This document shows positions 37,201 through 49,200 of a stretch of DNA of 64,000 bases, piece by piece. The notes beneath the pieces were generated by a model that saw nothing but the letters and a program-made list of their open reading frames with translations, was not told where the DNA came from and did no database searches. Within the stretch, counting starts at the first letter, position 1, and each line of letters starts with the position of its first letter. The position numbers and the translations under genes are program-made. The stretch spans positions 11,786,471 to 11,850,470 of the forward strand of contig OZ017767.1 of assembly GCA_963969345.1 (NCBI GenBank), given 5' to 3'. Source of the DNA: Turbatrix aceti. Its lineage: Eukaryota; Nematoda; Chromadorea; Rhabditida; Panagrolaimidae.

Positions 37201-40200
37201 CTCTGCAGGCTTCTGTTCTTCGGGAGCTGCTTCGACAAGTTTTTCAGGCGCTGGAGCGGCCTCTGCAGGCTTCTGTTCTTCGGGAGCTGCCTCGACAGGT
37301 TTTTCAGGCGCTAGAGCGGCCTCTGCAGGCTTCTGTTCTTCGGGAGCTGCTTCGACAGCTTTTTCAGGCGCTGCCTCGGCAGGTGCTCCTGGTAATTTTG
37401 TAACCTCCGTAGTGACTTCAACGACCTGTTCAGAAATTTTGTGCTCTTCAACACGTTGTTCCTGTGGTTTGCCTTCTTCGGGAGCTGCTTCGACAGGTTT
37501 TTCAGGCGCTGGTGCGGCCTCTGCAGGCTTCTGTTCTTCGGGAGCTGCTTCGACAGCTTTTTCAGGCGCTGCTTCGGCAGGTGCTCCAGGTAATTTTGTA
37601 ACCTCCGTAGTGACTTCAACGACCTGTTCAGAAATTTTGTGCTCTTCAACACGTTGTTCCTGTGGTTTGCCTTCTTCGGGAGCTGCTTCGACAGGTTTTT
37701 CAGGCGCTGGTGCGGCCTCTGCAGGCTTCTGTTCTTCGGGAGCTGCCTCGACAGGTTTTTCAGGCGCTAGAGCGGCCTCTGCAGGCTTCTGTTCTTCGGG
37801 AGCTGCTTCGACAGCTTTTTCAGGCGCTGCTTCGGCAGGTGCTCCAGGTAATTTTGTAACCTCCGTAGTGACTTCAACGACCTGTTCAGAAATTTTGTGC
37901 TCTTCAACACGTTGTTCCTGTGGTTTGCCTTCTTCGGGAGCTGCTTCGACAGGTTTTTCAGGCGCTGGTGCGGCCTCTGCAGGCTTCTGTTCTTCGGGAG
38001 CTGCTTCGACAAGTTTTTCAGGCGCTGGAGCGGCCTCTGCAGGCTTCTGTTCTTCGGGAGCTGCCTCGACAGGTTTTTCAGGCGCTAGAGCGGCCTCTGC
38101 AGGCTTCTGTTCTTCGGGAGCTGCTTCGACAGCTTTTTCAGGCGCTGCCTCGGCAGGTGCTCCTGGTAATTTTGTAACCTCCGTAGTGACTTCAACGACC
38201 TGTTCAGAAATTTTGTGCTCTTCAACACGTTGTTCCTGTGGTTTGCCTTCTTCGGGAGCTGCTTCGACAGGTTTTTCAGGCGCTGGTGCGGCCTCTGCAG
38301 GCTTCTGTTCTTCGGGAGCTGCTTCGACAAGTTTTTCAGGCGCTGGTGCGGCCTCTGCAGGCTTCTGTTCTTCGGGAGCTGCCTCGACAGGTTTTTCAGG
38401 CGCTAGAGCGGCCTCTGCAGGCTTCTGTTCTTCGGGAGCTGCTTCGACAGCTTTTTCAGGCGCTGCTTCGGCAGGTGCTCCAGGTAATTTTGTAACCTCC
38501 GTAGTGACTTCAACGACCTGTTCAGAAATTTTGTGCTCTTCAACACGTTGTTCCTGTGGTTTGCCTTCTTCGGGAGCTGCTTCGACAGGTTTTTCAGGCG
38601 CTGGTGCGGCCTCTGCAGGCTTCTGTTCTTCGGGAGCTGCTTCGACAAGTTTTTCAGGCGCTGGAGCGGCCTCTGCAGGCTTCTGTTCTTCGGGAGCTGC
38701 CTCGACAGGTTTTTCAGGCGCTAGAGCGGCCTCTGCAGGCTTCTGTTCTTCGGGAGCTGCTTCGACAGCTTTTTCAGGCGCTGCTTCGGCAGGTGCTCCA
38801 GGTAATTTTGTAACCTCCGTAGTGACTTCAACGACCTGTTCAGAAATTTTGTGCTTTTCAACACGTTGTTCCTGTGGTTTGCCTTCTTCGGGAGCTCCTT
38901 CGACAGGTTTTTCAGGCGCTGGAGCGGCCTCTGCAGGCTTCTGTTCTTCGGGAGCTGCTTCGACAAGTTTTTCAGGCGCTGGAGCGGCCTCTGCAGGCTT
39001 CTGTTCTTCGGGAGCTGCCTCGACAGGTTTTTCAGGCGCTAGAGCGGCCTCTGCAGGCTTCTGTTCTTCGGGAGCTGCTTCGACAGCTTTTTCAGGCGCT
39101 GCTTCGGCAGGTGCTCCAGGTAATTTTGTAACCTCCGTAGTGACTTCAACGACCTGTTCAGAAATTTTGTGCTCTTCAACACGTTGTTCCTGTGGTTTGC
39201 CTTCTTCGGGAGCTGCTTCGACAGGTTTTTCAGGCGCTGGTGCGGCCTCTGCAGGCTTCTGTTCTTCGGGAGCTGCTTCGACAAGTTTTTCAGGCGCTGG
39301 AGCGGCCTCTGCAGGCTTCTGTTCTTCGGGAGCTGCCTCGACAGGTTTTTCAGGCGCTAGAGCGGCCTCTGCAGGCTTCTGTTCTTCGGGAGCTGCTTCG
39401 ACAGCTTTTTCAGGCGCTGCTTCGGCAGGTGCTCCAGGTAATTTTGTAACCTCCGTAGTGACTTCAACGACCTGTTCAGAAATTTTGTGCTTTTCAACAC
39501 GTTGTTCCTGTGGTTTGCCTTCTTCGGGAGCTCCTTCGACAGGTTTTTCAGGCGCTGGAGCGGCCTCTGCAGGCTTCTGTTCTTCGGGAGCTGCCTCGAC
39601 AGGTTTTTCAGGCGCTAGAGCGGCCTCTGCAGGCTTCTGTTCTTCGGGAGCTGCTTCGACAGCTTTTTCAGGCGCTGCTTCGGCAGGTGCTCCAGGTAAT
39701 TTTGTAACCTCCGTAGTGACTTCAACGACCTGTTCAGAAATTTTGTGCTTTTCAACACGTTGTTCCTGTGGTTTGCCTTCTTCGGGAGCTGCTTCGACAG
39801 GTTTTTCAGGCGCTGGAGCGGCCTCTGCAGGCTTCTGTTCTTCGGGAGCTGCCTCGACATGTTTTTCAGGCGCTAGAGCGGCCTCTGCAGGCTTCTGTTC
39901 TTCGGGAGCTGCTTCGACAGTTTTTTCACGCGCTGCCTCGGCAGGTGCTCCAGGTAATTTTGTAACCTCCGTAGTGACTTCAACGACCTGTTCAGAAATT
40001 TTGTGCTTTTCAACACGTTGTTCCTGTGGTTTGCCTTCTTCGGGAGCTCCTTCGACAGGTTTTTCAGGCGCTGTAGCGGCCTCTGCAGGCTTCTGTTCTT
40101 CGGGAGCGGCTTCGACAGGTTTTTCAGGCGCTGGAGCGGCCTCTGCAGGCTTCTGTTCTTCGGGAGCTGCCTCGACAGGTTTTTCACGCGCTGCCTCGGC

Positions 40201-43200
40201 AGGTGCTCCAGGTAATTTTGTAACCTCCGTAGTGACTTCAACGACCTGTTCAGAAATTTTGTGCTTTTCAACACGTTGTTCCTGTGGTTTGCCTTCTTCG
40301 GGAGCTGCTTCGACAGGTTTTTCAGGCGCTGGAGCGGCCTCTGCAGGCTTCTGTTCTTCGGGAGCTGCTTCGACAAGTTTTTCAGGCGCTGGTGCGGCCT
40401 CTGCAGGCTTCTGTTCTTCGGGAGCTGCTTCGACAGTTTTTTCACGCGCTGCCTCGGCAGGTGCTCCAGGTAATTTTGTAACCTCCGTAGTGACTTCAAC
40501 GACCTGTTCAGAAATTTTGTGCTTTTCAACACGTTGTTCCTGTGGTTTGCCTTCTTCGGGAGCTCCTTCGACAGGTTTTTCAGGCGCTGTAGCGGCCTCT
40601 GCAGGCTTCTGTTCTTCGGGAGCGGCTTCGACAGGTTTTTCAGGCGCTGGAGCGGCCTCTGCAGGCTTCTGTTCTTCGGGAGCTGCCTCGACAGGTTTTT
40701 CAGGCGCTAGAGCGGCCTCTGCAGGCTTCTGTTCTTCGGGAGCTGCTTCGACAGTTTTTTCACGCGCTGCCTCGGCAGGTGCTCCAGGTAATTTTGTAAC
40801 CTCCGTAGTGACTTCAACGACCTGCTCAGAAATTTTGTGCTTTTCAACACGTTGTTCCTGTGGTTTGCCTTCTTCGGGAGCTCCTTCGACAGGTTTTTCA
40901 GGCGCTGTAGCGGCCTCTGCAGGCTTCTGTTCTTCAAGAGCTGCTTCGACAGCTTTTTCAGGCGCTGCTTCGGCAGGTGCTCCAGGTAATTTTGTAACCT
41001 CCGTAGTGACTTCAACGACCTGTTCAGAAATTTTGTGCTCTTCAACACGTTGTTCCTGTGGTTTGCCTTCTTCGGGAGCTGCTTCGACAGGTTTTTCAGG
41101 CGCTGGTGCGGCCTCTGCAGGCTTCTGTTCTTCGGGAGCTGCTTCGACAAGTTTTTCAGGCGCTGGAGCGGCCTCTGCAGGCTTCTGTTCTTCGGGAGCT
41201 GCCTCGACAGGTTTTTCAGGCGCTAGAGCGGCCTCTGCAGGCTTCTGTTCTTCGGGAGCTTCTTCGACAGCTTTTTCAGGCGCTGCCTCGGCAGGTGCTC
41301 CTGGTAATTTTGTAACCTCCGTAGTGACTTCAACGACCTGTTCAGAAATTTTGTGCTCTTCAACACGTTGTTCCTGTGGTTTGCCTTCTTCGGGAGCTGC
41401 TTCGACAGGTTTTTCAGGCGCTGGTGCGGCCTCTGCAGGCTTCTGTTCTTCGGGAGCTGCTTCGACAAGTTTTTCAGGCGCTGGAGCGGCCTCTGCAGGC
41501 TTCTGTTCTTCGGGAGCTGCCTCGACAGGTTTTTCAGGCGCTAGAGCGGCCTCTGCAGGCTTCTGTTCTTCGGGAGCTGCTTCGACAGCTTTTTCAGGCG
41601 CTGCTTCGGCAGGTGCTCCAGGTAATTTTGTAACCTCCGTAGTGACTTCAACGACCTGTTCAGAAATTTTGTGCTCTTCAACACGTTGTTCCTGTGGTTT
41701 GCCTTCTTCGGGAGCTGCTTCGACAGGTTTTTCAGGCGCTGGTGCGGCCTCTGCAGGCTTCTGTTCTTCGGGAGCTGCTTCGACAAGTTTTTCAGGCGCT
41801 GGAGCGGCCTCTGCAGGCTTCTGTTCTTCGGGAGCTGCCTCGACAGGTTTTTCAGGCGCTAGAGCGGCCTCTGCAGGCTTCTGTTCTTCGGGAGCTGCTT
41901 CGACAGCTTTTTCAGGCGCTGCCTCGGCAGGTGCTCCTGGTAATTTTGTAACCTCCGTAGTGACTTCAACGACCTGTTCAGAAATTTTGTGCTCTTCAAC
42001 ACGTTGTTCCTGTGGTTTGCCTTCTTCGGGAGCTGCTTCGACAGGTTTTTCAGGCGCTGGTGCGGCCTCTGCAGGCTTCTGTTCTTCGGGAGCTGCTTCG
42101 ACAAGTTTTTCAGGCGCTGGAGCGGCCTCTGCAGGCTTCTGTTCTTCGGGAGCTGCCTCGACAGGTTTTTCAGGCGCTAGAGCGGCCTCTGCAGGCTTCT
42201 GTTCTTCGGGAGCTGCTTCGACAGCTTTTTCAGGCGCTGCTTCGGCAGGTGCTCCAGGTAATTTTGTAACCTCCGTAGTGACTTCAACGACCTGTTCAGA
42301 AATTTTGTGCTCTTCAACACGTTGTTCCTGTGGTTTGCCTTCTTCGGGAGCTGCTTCGACAGGTTTTTCAGGCGCTGGTGCGGCCTCTGCAGGCTTCTGT
42401 TCTTCGGGAGCTGCTTCGACAAGTTTTTCAGGCGCTGGAGCGGCCTCTGCAGGCTTCTGTTCTTCGGGAGCTGCCTCGACAGGTTTTTCAGGCGCTAGAG
42501 CGGCCTCTGCAGGCTTCTGTTCTTCGGGAGCTGCTTCGACAGCTTTTTCAGGCGCTGCTTCGGCAGGTGCTCCAGGTAATTTTGTAACCTCCGTAGTGAC
42601 TTCAACGACCTGTTCAGAAATTTTGTGCTCTTCAACACGTTGTTCCTGTGGTTTGCCTTCTTCGGGAGCTGCTTCGACAGGTTTTTCAGGCGCTGGTGCG
42701 GCCTCTGCAGGCTTCTGTTCTTCGGGAGCTGCTTCGACAAGTTTTTCAGGCGCTGCCTCGGCAGGTGCTCCAGGTAATTTTGTTACCTCCGTAGTGACTT
42801 CAACGACCTGCTCAGAAATTTTGTGCTCTTCAACACGTTGTTCCTGTGGTTTGCCTTCTTCGGGAGCTGCTTCGACAGGTTTTTCAGGCGCTGGTGAGGC
42901 CTCTGCAGGCTTCTGTTCTTCGGGAGCGGCTTCGACAGGTTTTTCAGGCGCTGCCTCGGCAGGTGCTCCAGGTAATTTTGTTACCTCCGTAGTGACTTCA
43001 ACGACCTGTTCAGAAATTTTGTGCTCTTCAACACGTTGTTTCTGTGGTTTGCCTTCTTCGGGAGCTCCTTCGACAGGTTTTGCAGGCGCTGGTGCGGCCT
43101 CTGCAGGCTTCTGTTCTTCGGGAGCTGCTTCGACAAGTTTTTCAGGCGCTGGAGCGGCCTCTGCAGGCTTCTGTTCTTCGGGAGCTGCTTCAACAAGTTT

Positions 43201-46200
43201 TTCAGGCGCTGGAGCGGCCTCTGCAGGCTTCTGTTCTTCGGGAGCTGCTTCGACAGCTTTTTCAGGCGCTGCCTCGGCAGGTGCTCCAGGTAATTTTGTT
43301 ACCTCCGTAGTGACTTCAACGACCTGTTCAGAAATTTTGTGCTCTTCGACACGTTGTTCCTGTGGTTTGCCTTCTTCGGGAGCTGCTTCGACAAGTTTTT
43401 CAGGCGCTGGAGCGGCCTCTGCAGGCTTCTGTTCTTCGGGAGCTGCTTCGACAGCTTTTTCAGGCGCTGCCTCGGCAGGTGCTCCAGGTAATTTTGTTAC
43501 CTCCGTAGTGACTTCAACGACCTGTTCAGAAATTTTGTGCTCTTCAACACGTTGTTCCTGTGGTTTGCCTTCTTCGGGAGCTGCTTCGACAAGTTTTTCA
43601 GGCGCTGGAGCGGCCTCTGCAGGCTTCTGTTCTTCGGGAGTTGCTTCGACAAGTTTTTCAGGCGCTAGAGCGGCCTCTGCAGGCTTCTGTTCTTCGGGAG
43701 CTGCTTCGACAGCTTTTTCAGGCGCTGCTTCGGCAGGTGGTCCAGGTAATTTTGTAACCTCCGTAGTAACTTCAACGACCTGTTCAGAAATTTTGTGCTC
43801 TTCAACACGTTGTTCCTGTGGTTTGCCTTCTTCGAGAGCTGCTTCGACAGGTTTTTCAGGCGCTGGTGCGGCCTCTGCAGGCTTCTGTTCTTCGGGAGCG
43901 GCTTCGACAGGTTTTTCAGGCTCTGGAGCGGCCTCTGCAGGCTTCTGTTCTTCGGGAGCTGCTTCGACAGGTTTTTCAGGCGCTAGAGCGGCCTCTGCAG
44001 GCTTCTGTTCTTTGGGAGCTGCTTCGACAGCTTTTTCAGGCGCTGCCTCGGCAGGTGCTCCAGGTAATTTTGTAACCTCCGTAGTGACTTCAACGACCTG
44101 TTCAGAAATTTTGTGCTCTTCAACACGTTGTTCCTGTGGCTTGCCTTCTTCGGGAGCTGCTTCTGCAGGTTTTTCAGGCGCTTGAGCGGCTTCGGGAGTC
44201 GTATGTTTTGCGGAAGCGCCTTCAGCTGGCTTCTGTTCTTTTGGGGGCATTTCTTTAGTTTGCTTTCTGCATTGTTCCCATTCGTCAACGGCACATTCGA
44301 CTTCAATGTATTCTACTTGCGCTGCCTTCGTCTTAGTAATCTCTATTGCAATGTTTTCATATTGCTTGTTTTCATGAACCCAGTTTGTTGTTTCAATTAG
44401 CTGTTCAAAGTAGATCTCAACTTCGATGAGTTCCATCTCGTCGTGATTTTTCAAATCAACGTCAATGTTCACGCTGTTTTCAGTCTCTGTGGCACGGTAT
44501 TGTTCTTCTTCGTTTTCGTCTTTGTAGATCTCTATTTCTAGTGTTTCAATTTCTTCGTCTTTGATGAGTTCAACAGTAGTTTCTGTTGTTGCTTGTTGTG
44601 TAGTAATACTTTTTTTAGCTTCTTCCATGGCGTCGGTGAATATGTCAACTTCTAGAAATTCCGATCGAGTTGGTGTGAGGAGCTCGATAGCGGTTTCAGT
44701 TTCTTCTGCTGCGCCGTCGGGTTCTGAGTTCGTTACTGTTACTGTGCTGGTTGTAGATGCAATTCCTTTGTTGTTTCTTGCAGTGCATGTGACCGTGAAT
44801 GATGATGTTATGTTTTTGAGCTCCAGTAATGCTAGGCCATCGTCGAATATGTTTCTGAAAAAAATGTGATTGAAATCTTTTCATTTTTTTTCGATCTTTT
44901 GTGGACGTTAAGCAACAATTTGAGCATTTAATTTCCAGTTGATCTTGGTTACAAAAACAAAATTTTCAACCATGGCAAAAAAAATTTTATAGACTCACGA
45001 TTTGTTTTCTACGGCATTCTCCGGTTCAATGGTCCAGGCGACTTCGGGAATTGGCAATCCGGAAACAAGAAGCTTAAGTTTCAAATTGTTTCCAAGAATT
45101 ACTTTCAACGATTCCAGCGGACGACTAAATGCCGGTTTTTGGCCATACATTCTGTCTTCATCGTCGATGAGTTCAAAGTCAGAAGTCGTTGGCGTGGTGT
45201 CTGTGACTAGAGTTAGGGTGTCTTCGTCTTCTTCACGATCGGTCGACGTGCCACGTTCAATGACAGCGACATCAAGTTGGGTGTCGAGTTCTCTTTTACA
45301 GTAGATGTCCATTCGAATTTGAGTTTCTGGTGCGTTTTCGTCTACAAAATGTTTTTTGTGTAGAAGTTTTGCACACATTGAAAATTGTTTTACCTTCAAC
45401 ACGAATGTTGCACGTCGATTTTGCGGTTCCTATTGCATTGACTGCCTCACAGGTAAACACAGCATTGTCCGTGAGATTTGGTTTTTCGATTACCAAAATG
45501 GCAATGCCGTCTTCTGTTATTATTTTGTATTTGCTGAAATAGATTTTATTGCACCTGTGATATGTTTGGTTTTTATAGATCGTACCTGCTATCGCTGACA
45601 ATATTTCCACTCTTTTTCCACTTAATTTGGGGGTAAGGATATCCAGAAAAGTTGCATTTCAACTGAATTCTTTCGTTTTCCTGAAGAAATTAATCTAAAT
45701 ATAAAATTTGAAAACTTGCTAATTTACCTTGACGTAGATATCCTGAGGCAATTTTTGCCCAAATACCGGAATTTTTCCAGACAACGTTGTGATTGAGTCT
45801 TCCGATGCCAAGGAATCCGGATTCCACTCGAGTCCATCAACCAGAATTTTCGTCGAATCAAGTGACGTCACACTGGCACGTAACTCTGTTGGGATTACGA
45901 TTTGTGCTTCGTCAAATGCTTCGACCGAAACGAGTGAAATTGCTTCAATTCTTTCAGGTACGTCTGAAAATTTTTATTGTTACCCAATATTTTTTGTGTA
46001 TTTGTCGTACTTTCAACTGTGACATCGCACGCGCAACTTGCTTGTCCGGCTGAATTTCGAATGATGCAGACGAGTTGTGCGTCATTCCAGAAATCATTGA
46101 CGCTTTCGATCTGCAGAACGCTGACTCCGTCATCGCAGATTATTTCTACGCTGTCTGAGTTGGACAAAGCGATGCCATCGATGTACCAAGTAGCATGAGG

Positions 46201-49200
46201 AAGCGGAATTCCGTGGAACGTGACCCGGAAGACAGCTTTTTCTCTTTCACGGAGAATTCTATCTTCGGGTAGAGGAAGAATGAACACAGGAGGCTCGTAA
46301 GCAGATGTGGCACTAGACTGCGTAGCGAGTGATTCGTCATCTGCCTCTACCATGTCATCCATCACAGGTGCGCGTATGACGATTCCAGCTGCACCCGTCA
46401 ATGGACGATTCGCGACCGAAAAATGACAAGTCACGTCTTCGGTTACTGTGTAGTGATCGTCCGGTCCGTGGAGAGCAATGAGAGCTCGGATGGCTTCATG
46501 ACGTCCGTACTCAACTGTGGTTTCGAAGTCTGAGCGGTCGCCCAAACGGACAAAGTAGCAATCTATGAAAGAGTCCTCTCGTCCGTATGAGGGAGGCTTG
46601 TCTTCGAAGGAAAGAAGATCCGCATCCGTGGTTATGTCACTTGTGTCTCCTTCGCTTGGAGACTGCCTGTGGCGGTGACGTCGTTGACGACGAACAACGT
46701 CGACGTCAGTGGTGTCGACGATGTCTTGCGGAAGGTCTTCAATGAGACTGACTTCGTCGGCTTCTTCCTTGACTATTTCGGGTTCAATCGACGGGATGAT
46801 TTCTTCTTGGACGATGTCTTCAATTTGGGGTTCCTGTTCTGGTTTTGGTTCCAGTTCCCATTCCGGTTCAGGTACTTCTGGTTGAATTGACTCGACAACT
46901 GGGGGTTCGGTTTCGGGCTGCTTTTCATCTGCAGCGTCGATCACGAGTTGCACATTTAAGTCAGGAATCTGGAATTAATACCATTTTTTCATGACTCCGA
47001 TACCAAAAAATGTACCGAAAAAGCATCTCCGTTTTCATGACGCTCAATTTGCACTTTCTCCGATTCTGTCTTTGTAAACTCGTCCACCCCGCCAACTTGC
47101 AAGTCGGGAACGCGCTGAAGCACAGCTACGGCTTCTTCAAGCGCCGTCGAAAGAATGTTGTACGCCAATTCATCGGCAACATTTGTTATATCCTGAAATC
47201 CTGTATTATCTAAATCCGAAACCTTTCTGTCGACGAGAGCCGCTTCGAGAGCCGCTAGCTGGTCAGATGACAGCGTTAGGTTTGCTGTTGTGTGATTGTC
47301 GTCCCATTCCGTACTCGGTGGGGTGCGCGGTGCTTCTTCGCTTTCTTCCCATCCTTCTGCAAAAAGGAATTTCATTTTTTCTGCTTATGTATCGTATTTG
47401 TCCCCTGTGTTATTCGGAATGTGACTGTGAGAAAGGTTACACTCAAAGTACAATTATTTATTATCAGTTATTTTTCACAGAACATTCATCGAACAACGAC
47501 AGTTTTATTATTAACACAACAATTTACAATTTTTTAAATTTATTTGGAAAGATAAAAAGTTTATATTCGGTACAGATCCTTGGATTCAAAGGAGCGCAGG
47601 GAATTGTTGCTAATACGCTTGGTCTTTGACGTATTTAGCGTCTGTCGACCTTCTATGATGGTTATCTGGGCAACTTTGAATTGCGTTTCATTGATTCTCA
47701 CGGAGTAGACACCAGAATCCTCGGGCAGAGCGTTGTGAATGATAAGGTAGTGTTTGTTGCCGTTAACTACGTGTTCAAGTTTATCGTTCATGATTAGATC
47801 CTGATTATTGCGCTGCCAGACAAGAGACTTTAGAAATTCGGTGGACTCTAACTCGCACGCTATCGTAGCTGTCGACCCAGGTGGCACAAGGTAGTCGTTG
47901 AGGTCTTCGTCGTCTGTTTCGGGCCCAGAGACTGCTACTTCTTTTTCGTCTATTCTTTCTAAAATTTGAAAAGAAGAGCAGAAACTAGGATTGAGAATGG
48001 AATTTAATGTAACCCTGTCAGAAGATTTTTTTAAGGAACAAAATGTTTGTTGAATTAAAAAAATATGTCAAAATTTTTAAACAATTCTTCTGACAGGTGC
48101 TAAGGCTCAAAATATAGACCTTCAACAACAAGCGTGATGTGCGACGTTGCTCCATTGTAGCACGCGTAGTACGTTCCTTGATCCGATAAATCCGTGTCTT
48201 GGATGACGACCTTATGAAAGCCTTCTCCGTCTGACAGAATGTGAATTCGGTCGCAAGGCTCCAGCAACTCTTGATCCCGGTACCAGGTGACTTTTGCTGC
48301 GGGATCTTTTGTCTGGCATGAAAATGTCGCTTCTTGGCCTTCCATGACAAACATGGTTTGATTAGGCGTATCAAAGACGTCCTCGCTGTTGGTGTCTGCA
48401 TTTCCGTTTGCGTCTTCGACAATGATGTAAGCCACAGGATAGAGCTCATTATTAACCTTAATACTGTAAAGCTCAGTATCGTCGAAGGTAATGTGATTGA
48501 TGATAAGTACTTCAAGTAGGTCGTGACTGATGCGGTCAAATTTTCCACGTATGACGGGAATTGGCTCAGTTCCTTTGTACCACTGAATTTCGGTAGCTTT
48601 GTTGACGTAGTTGTTTAGCTCACACGTGATAGAAGCCGTCGAGCTATGCTTTATGACGTAAGTTGGAATGTTCAAGCTTGACTGACTGGTCGTGCGGTCT
48701 GTCACCAAGCTTTTCGTCGATCCACCCTGGCTTCTTGCTTCATCTTGGTTCTCCGAGACCATGACGTTGAAAATCATGGATCGTTCTGAGATGTCATCAT
48801 TTTGGGGTTGTTGATCGACTCGGACGTCCATCGTTGCCTCGCCCCAGGGAACTTCACCAACTTGGACGTAGATTTTGTCAGATGCCCTGGGAGCGTTTAC
48901 GGAAACTGATAAATCTCCCAAGTTGTCAGTTATCAAGGCCGATTGCGAAGAGGGTTCCGGCTCATCATCTTCGTTGACCGTGGTAGGAGTTACCGTATCT
49001 TCTCGATCGACTCCTCTATCCGGAGATTCAGGTAGACGAACTGCTTTTTGATCATAGGCTTCTTCAAGCATAACAACTGAATCTCGGTCTTTTTCTGAAT
49101 ACTTTTCGATGTCGACTTCATAGTTGTCTTTTAGGAAAGTAACAGCAAGAGCCGCCTTGACTTCGGGATGGATTGAGGCGTTGACCTTGTAGCCCCGGGC

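Noticed and set aside
29217..44180. CRISPR array or satellite DNA
   Set aside because: Direct repeats have no unique spacers, unit lengths are multiples of three, and coding frame is kept. A coding tandem repeat explains them.
20141..44185. Plus-strand open frame of about 8,000 codons across the repeats
   Set aside because: It is the reverse complement of the repeat array. It has no domain, no flanking exon logic, and the minus-strand frame joins the Ig exons in phase.
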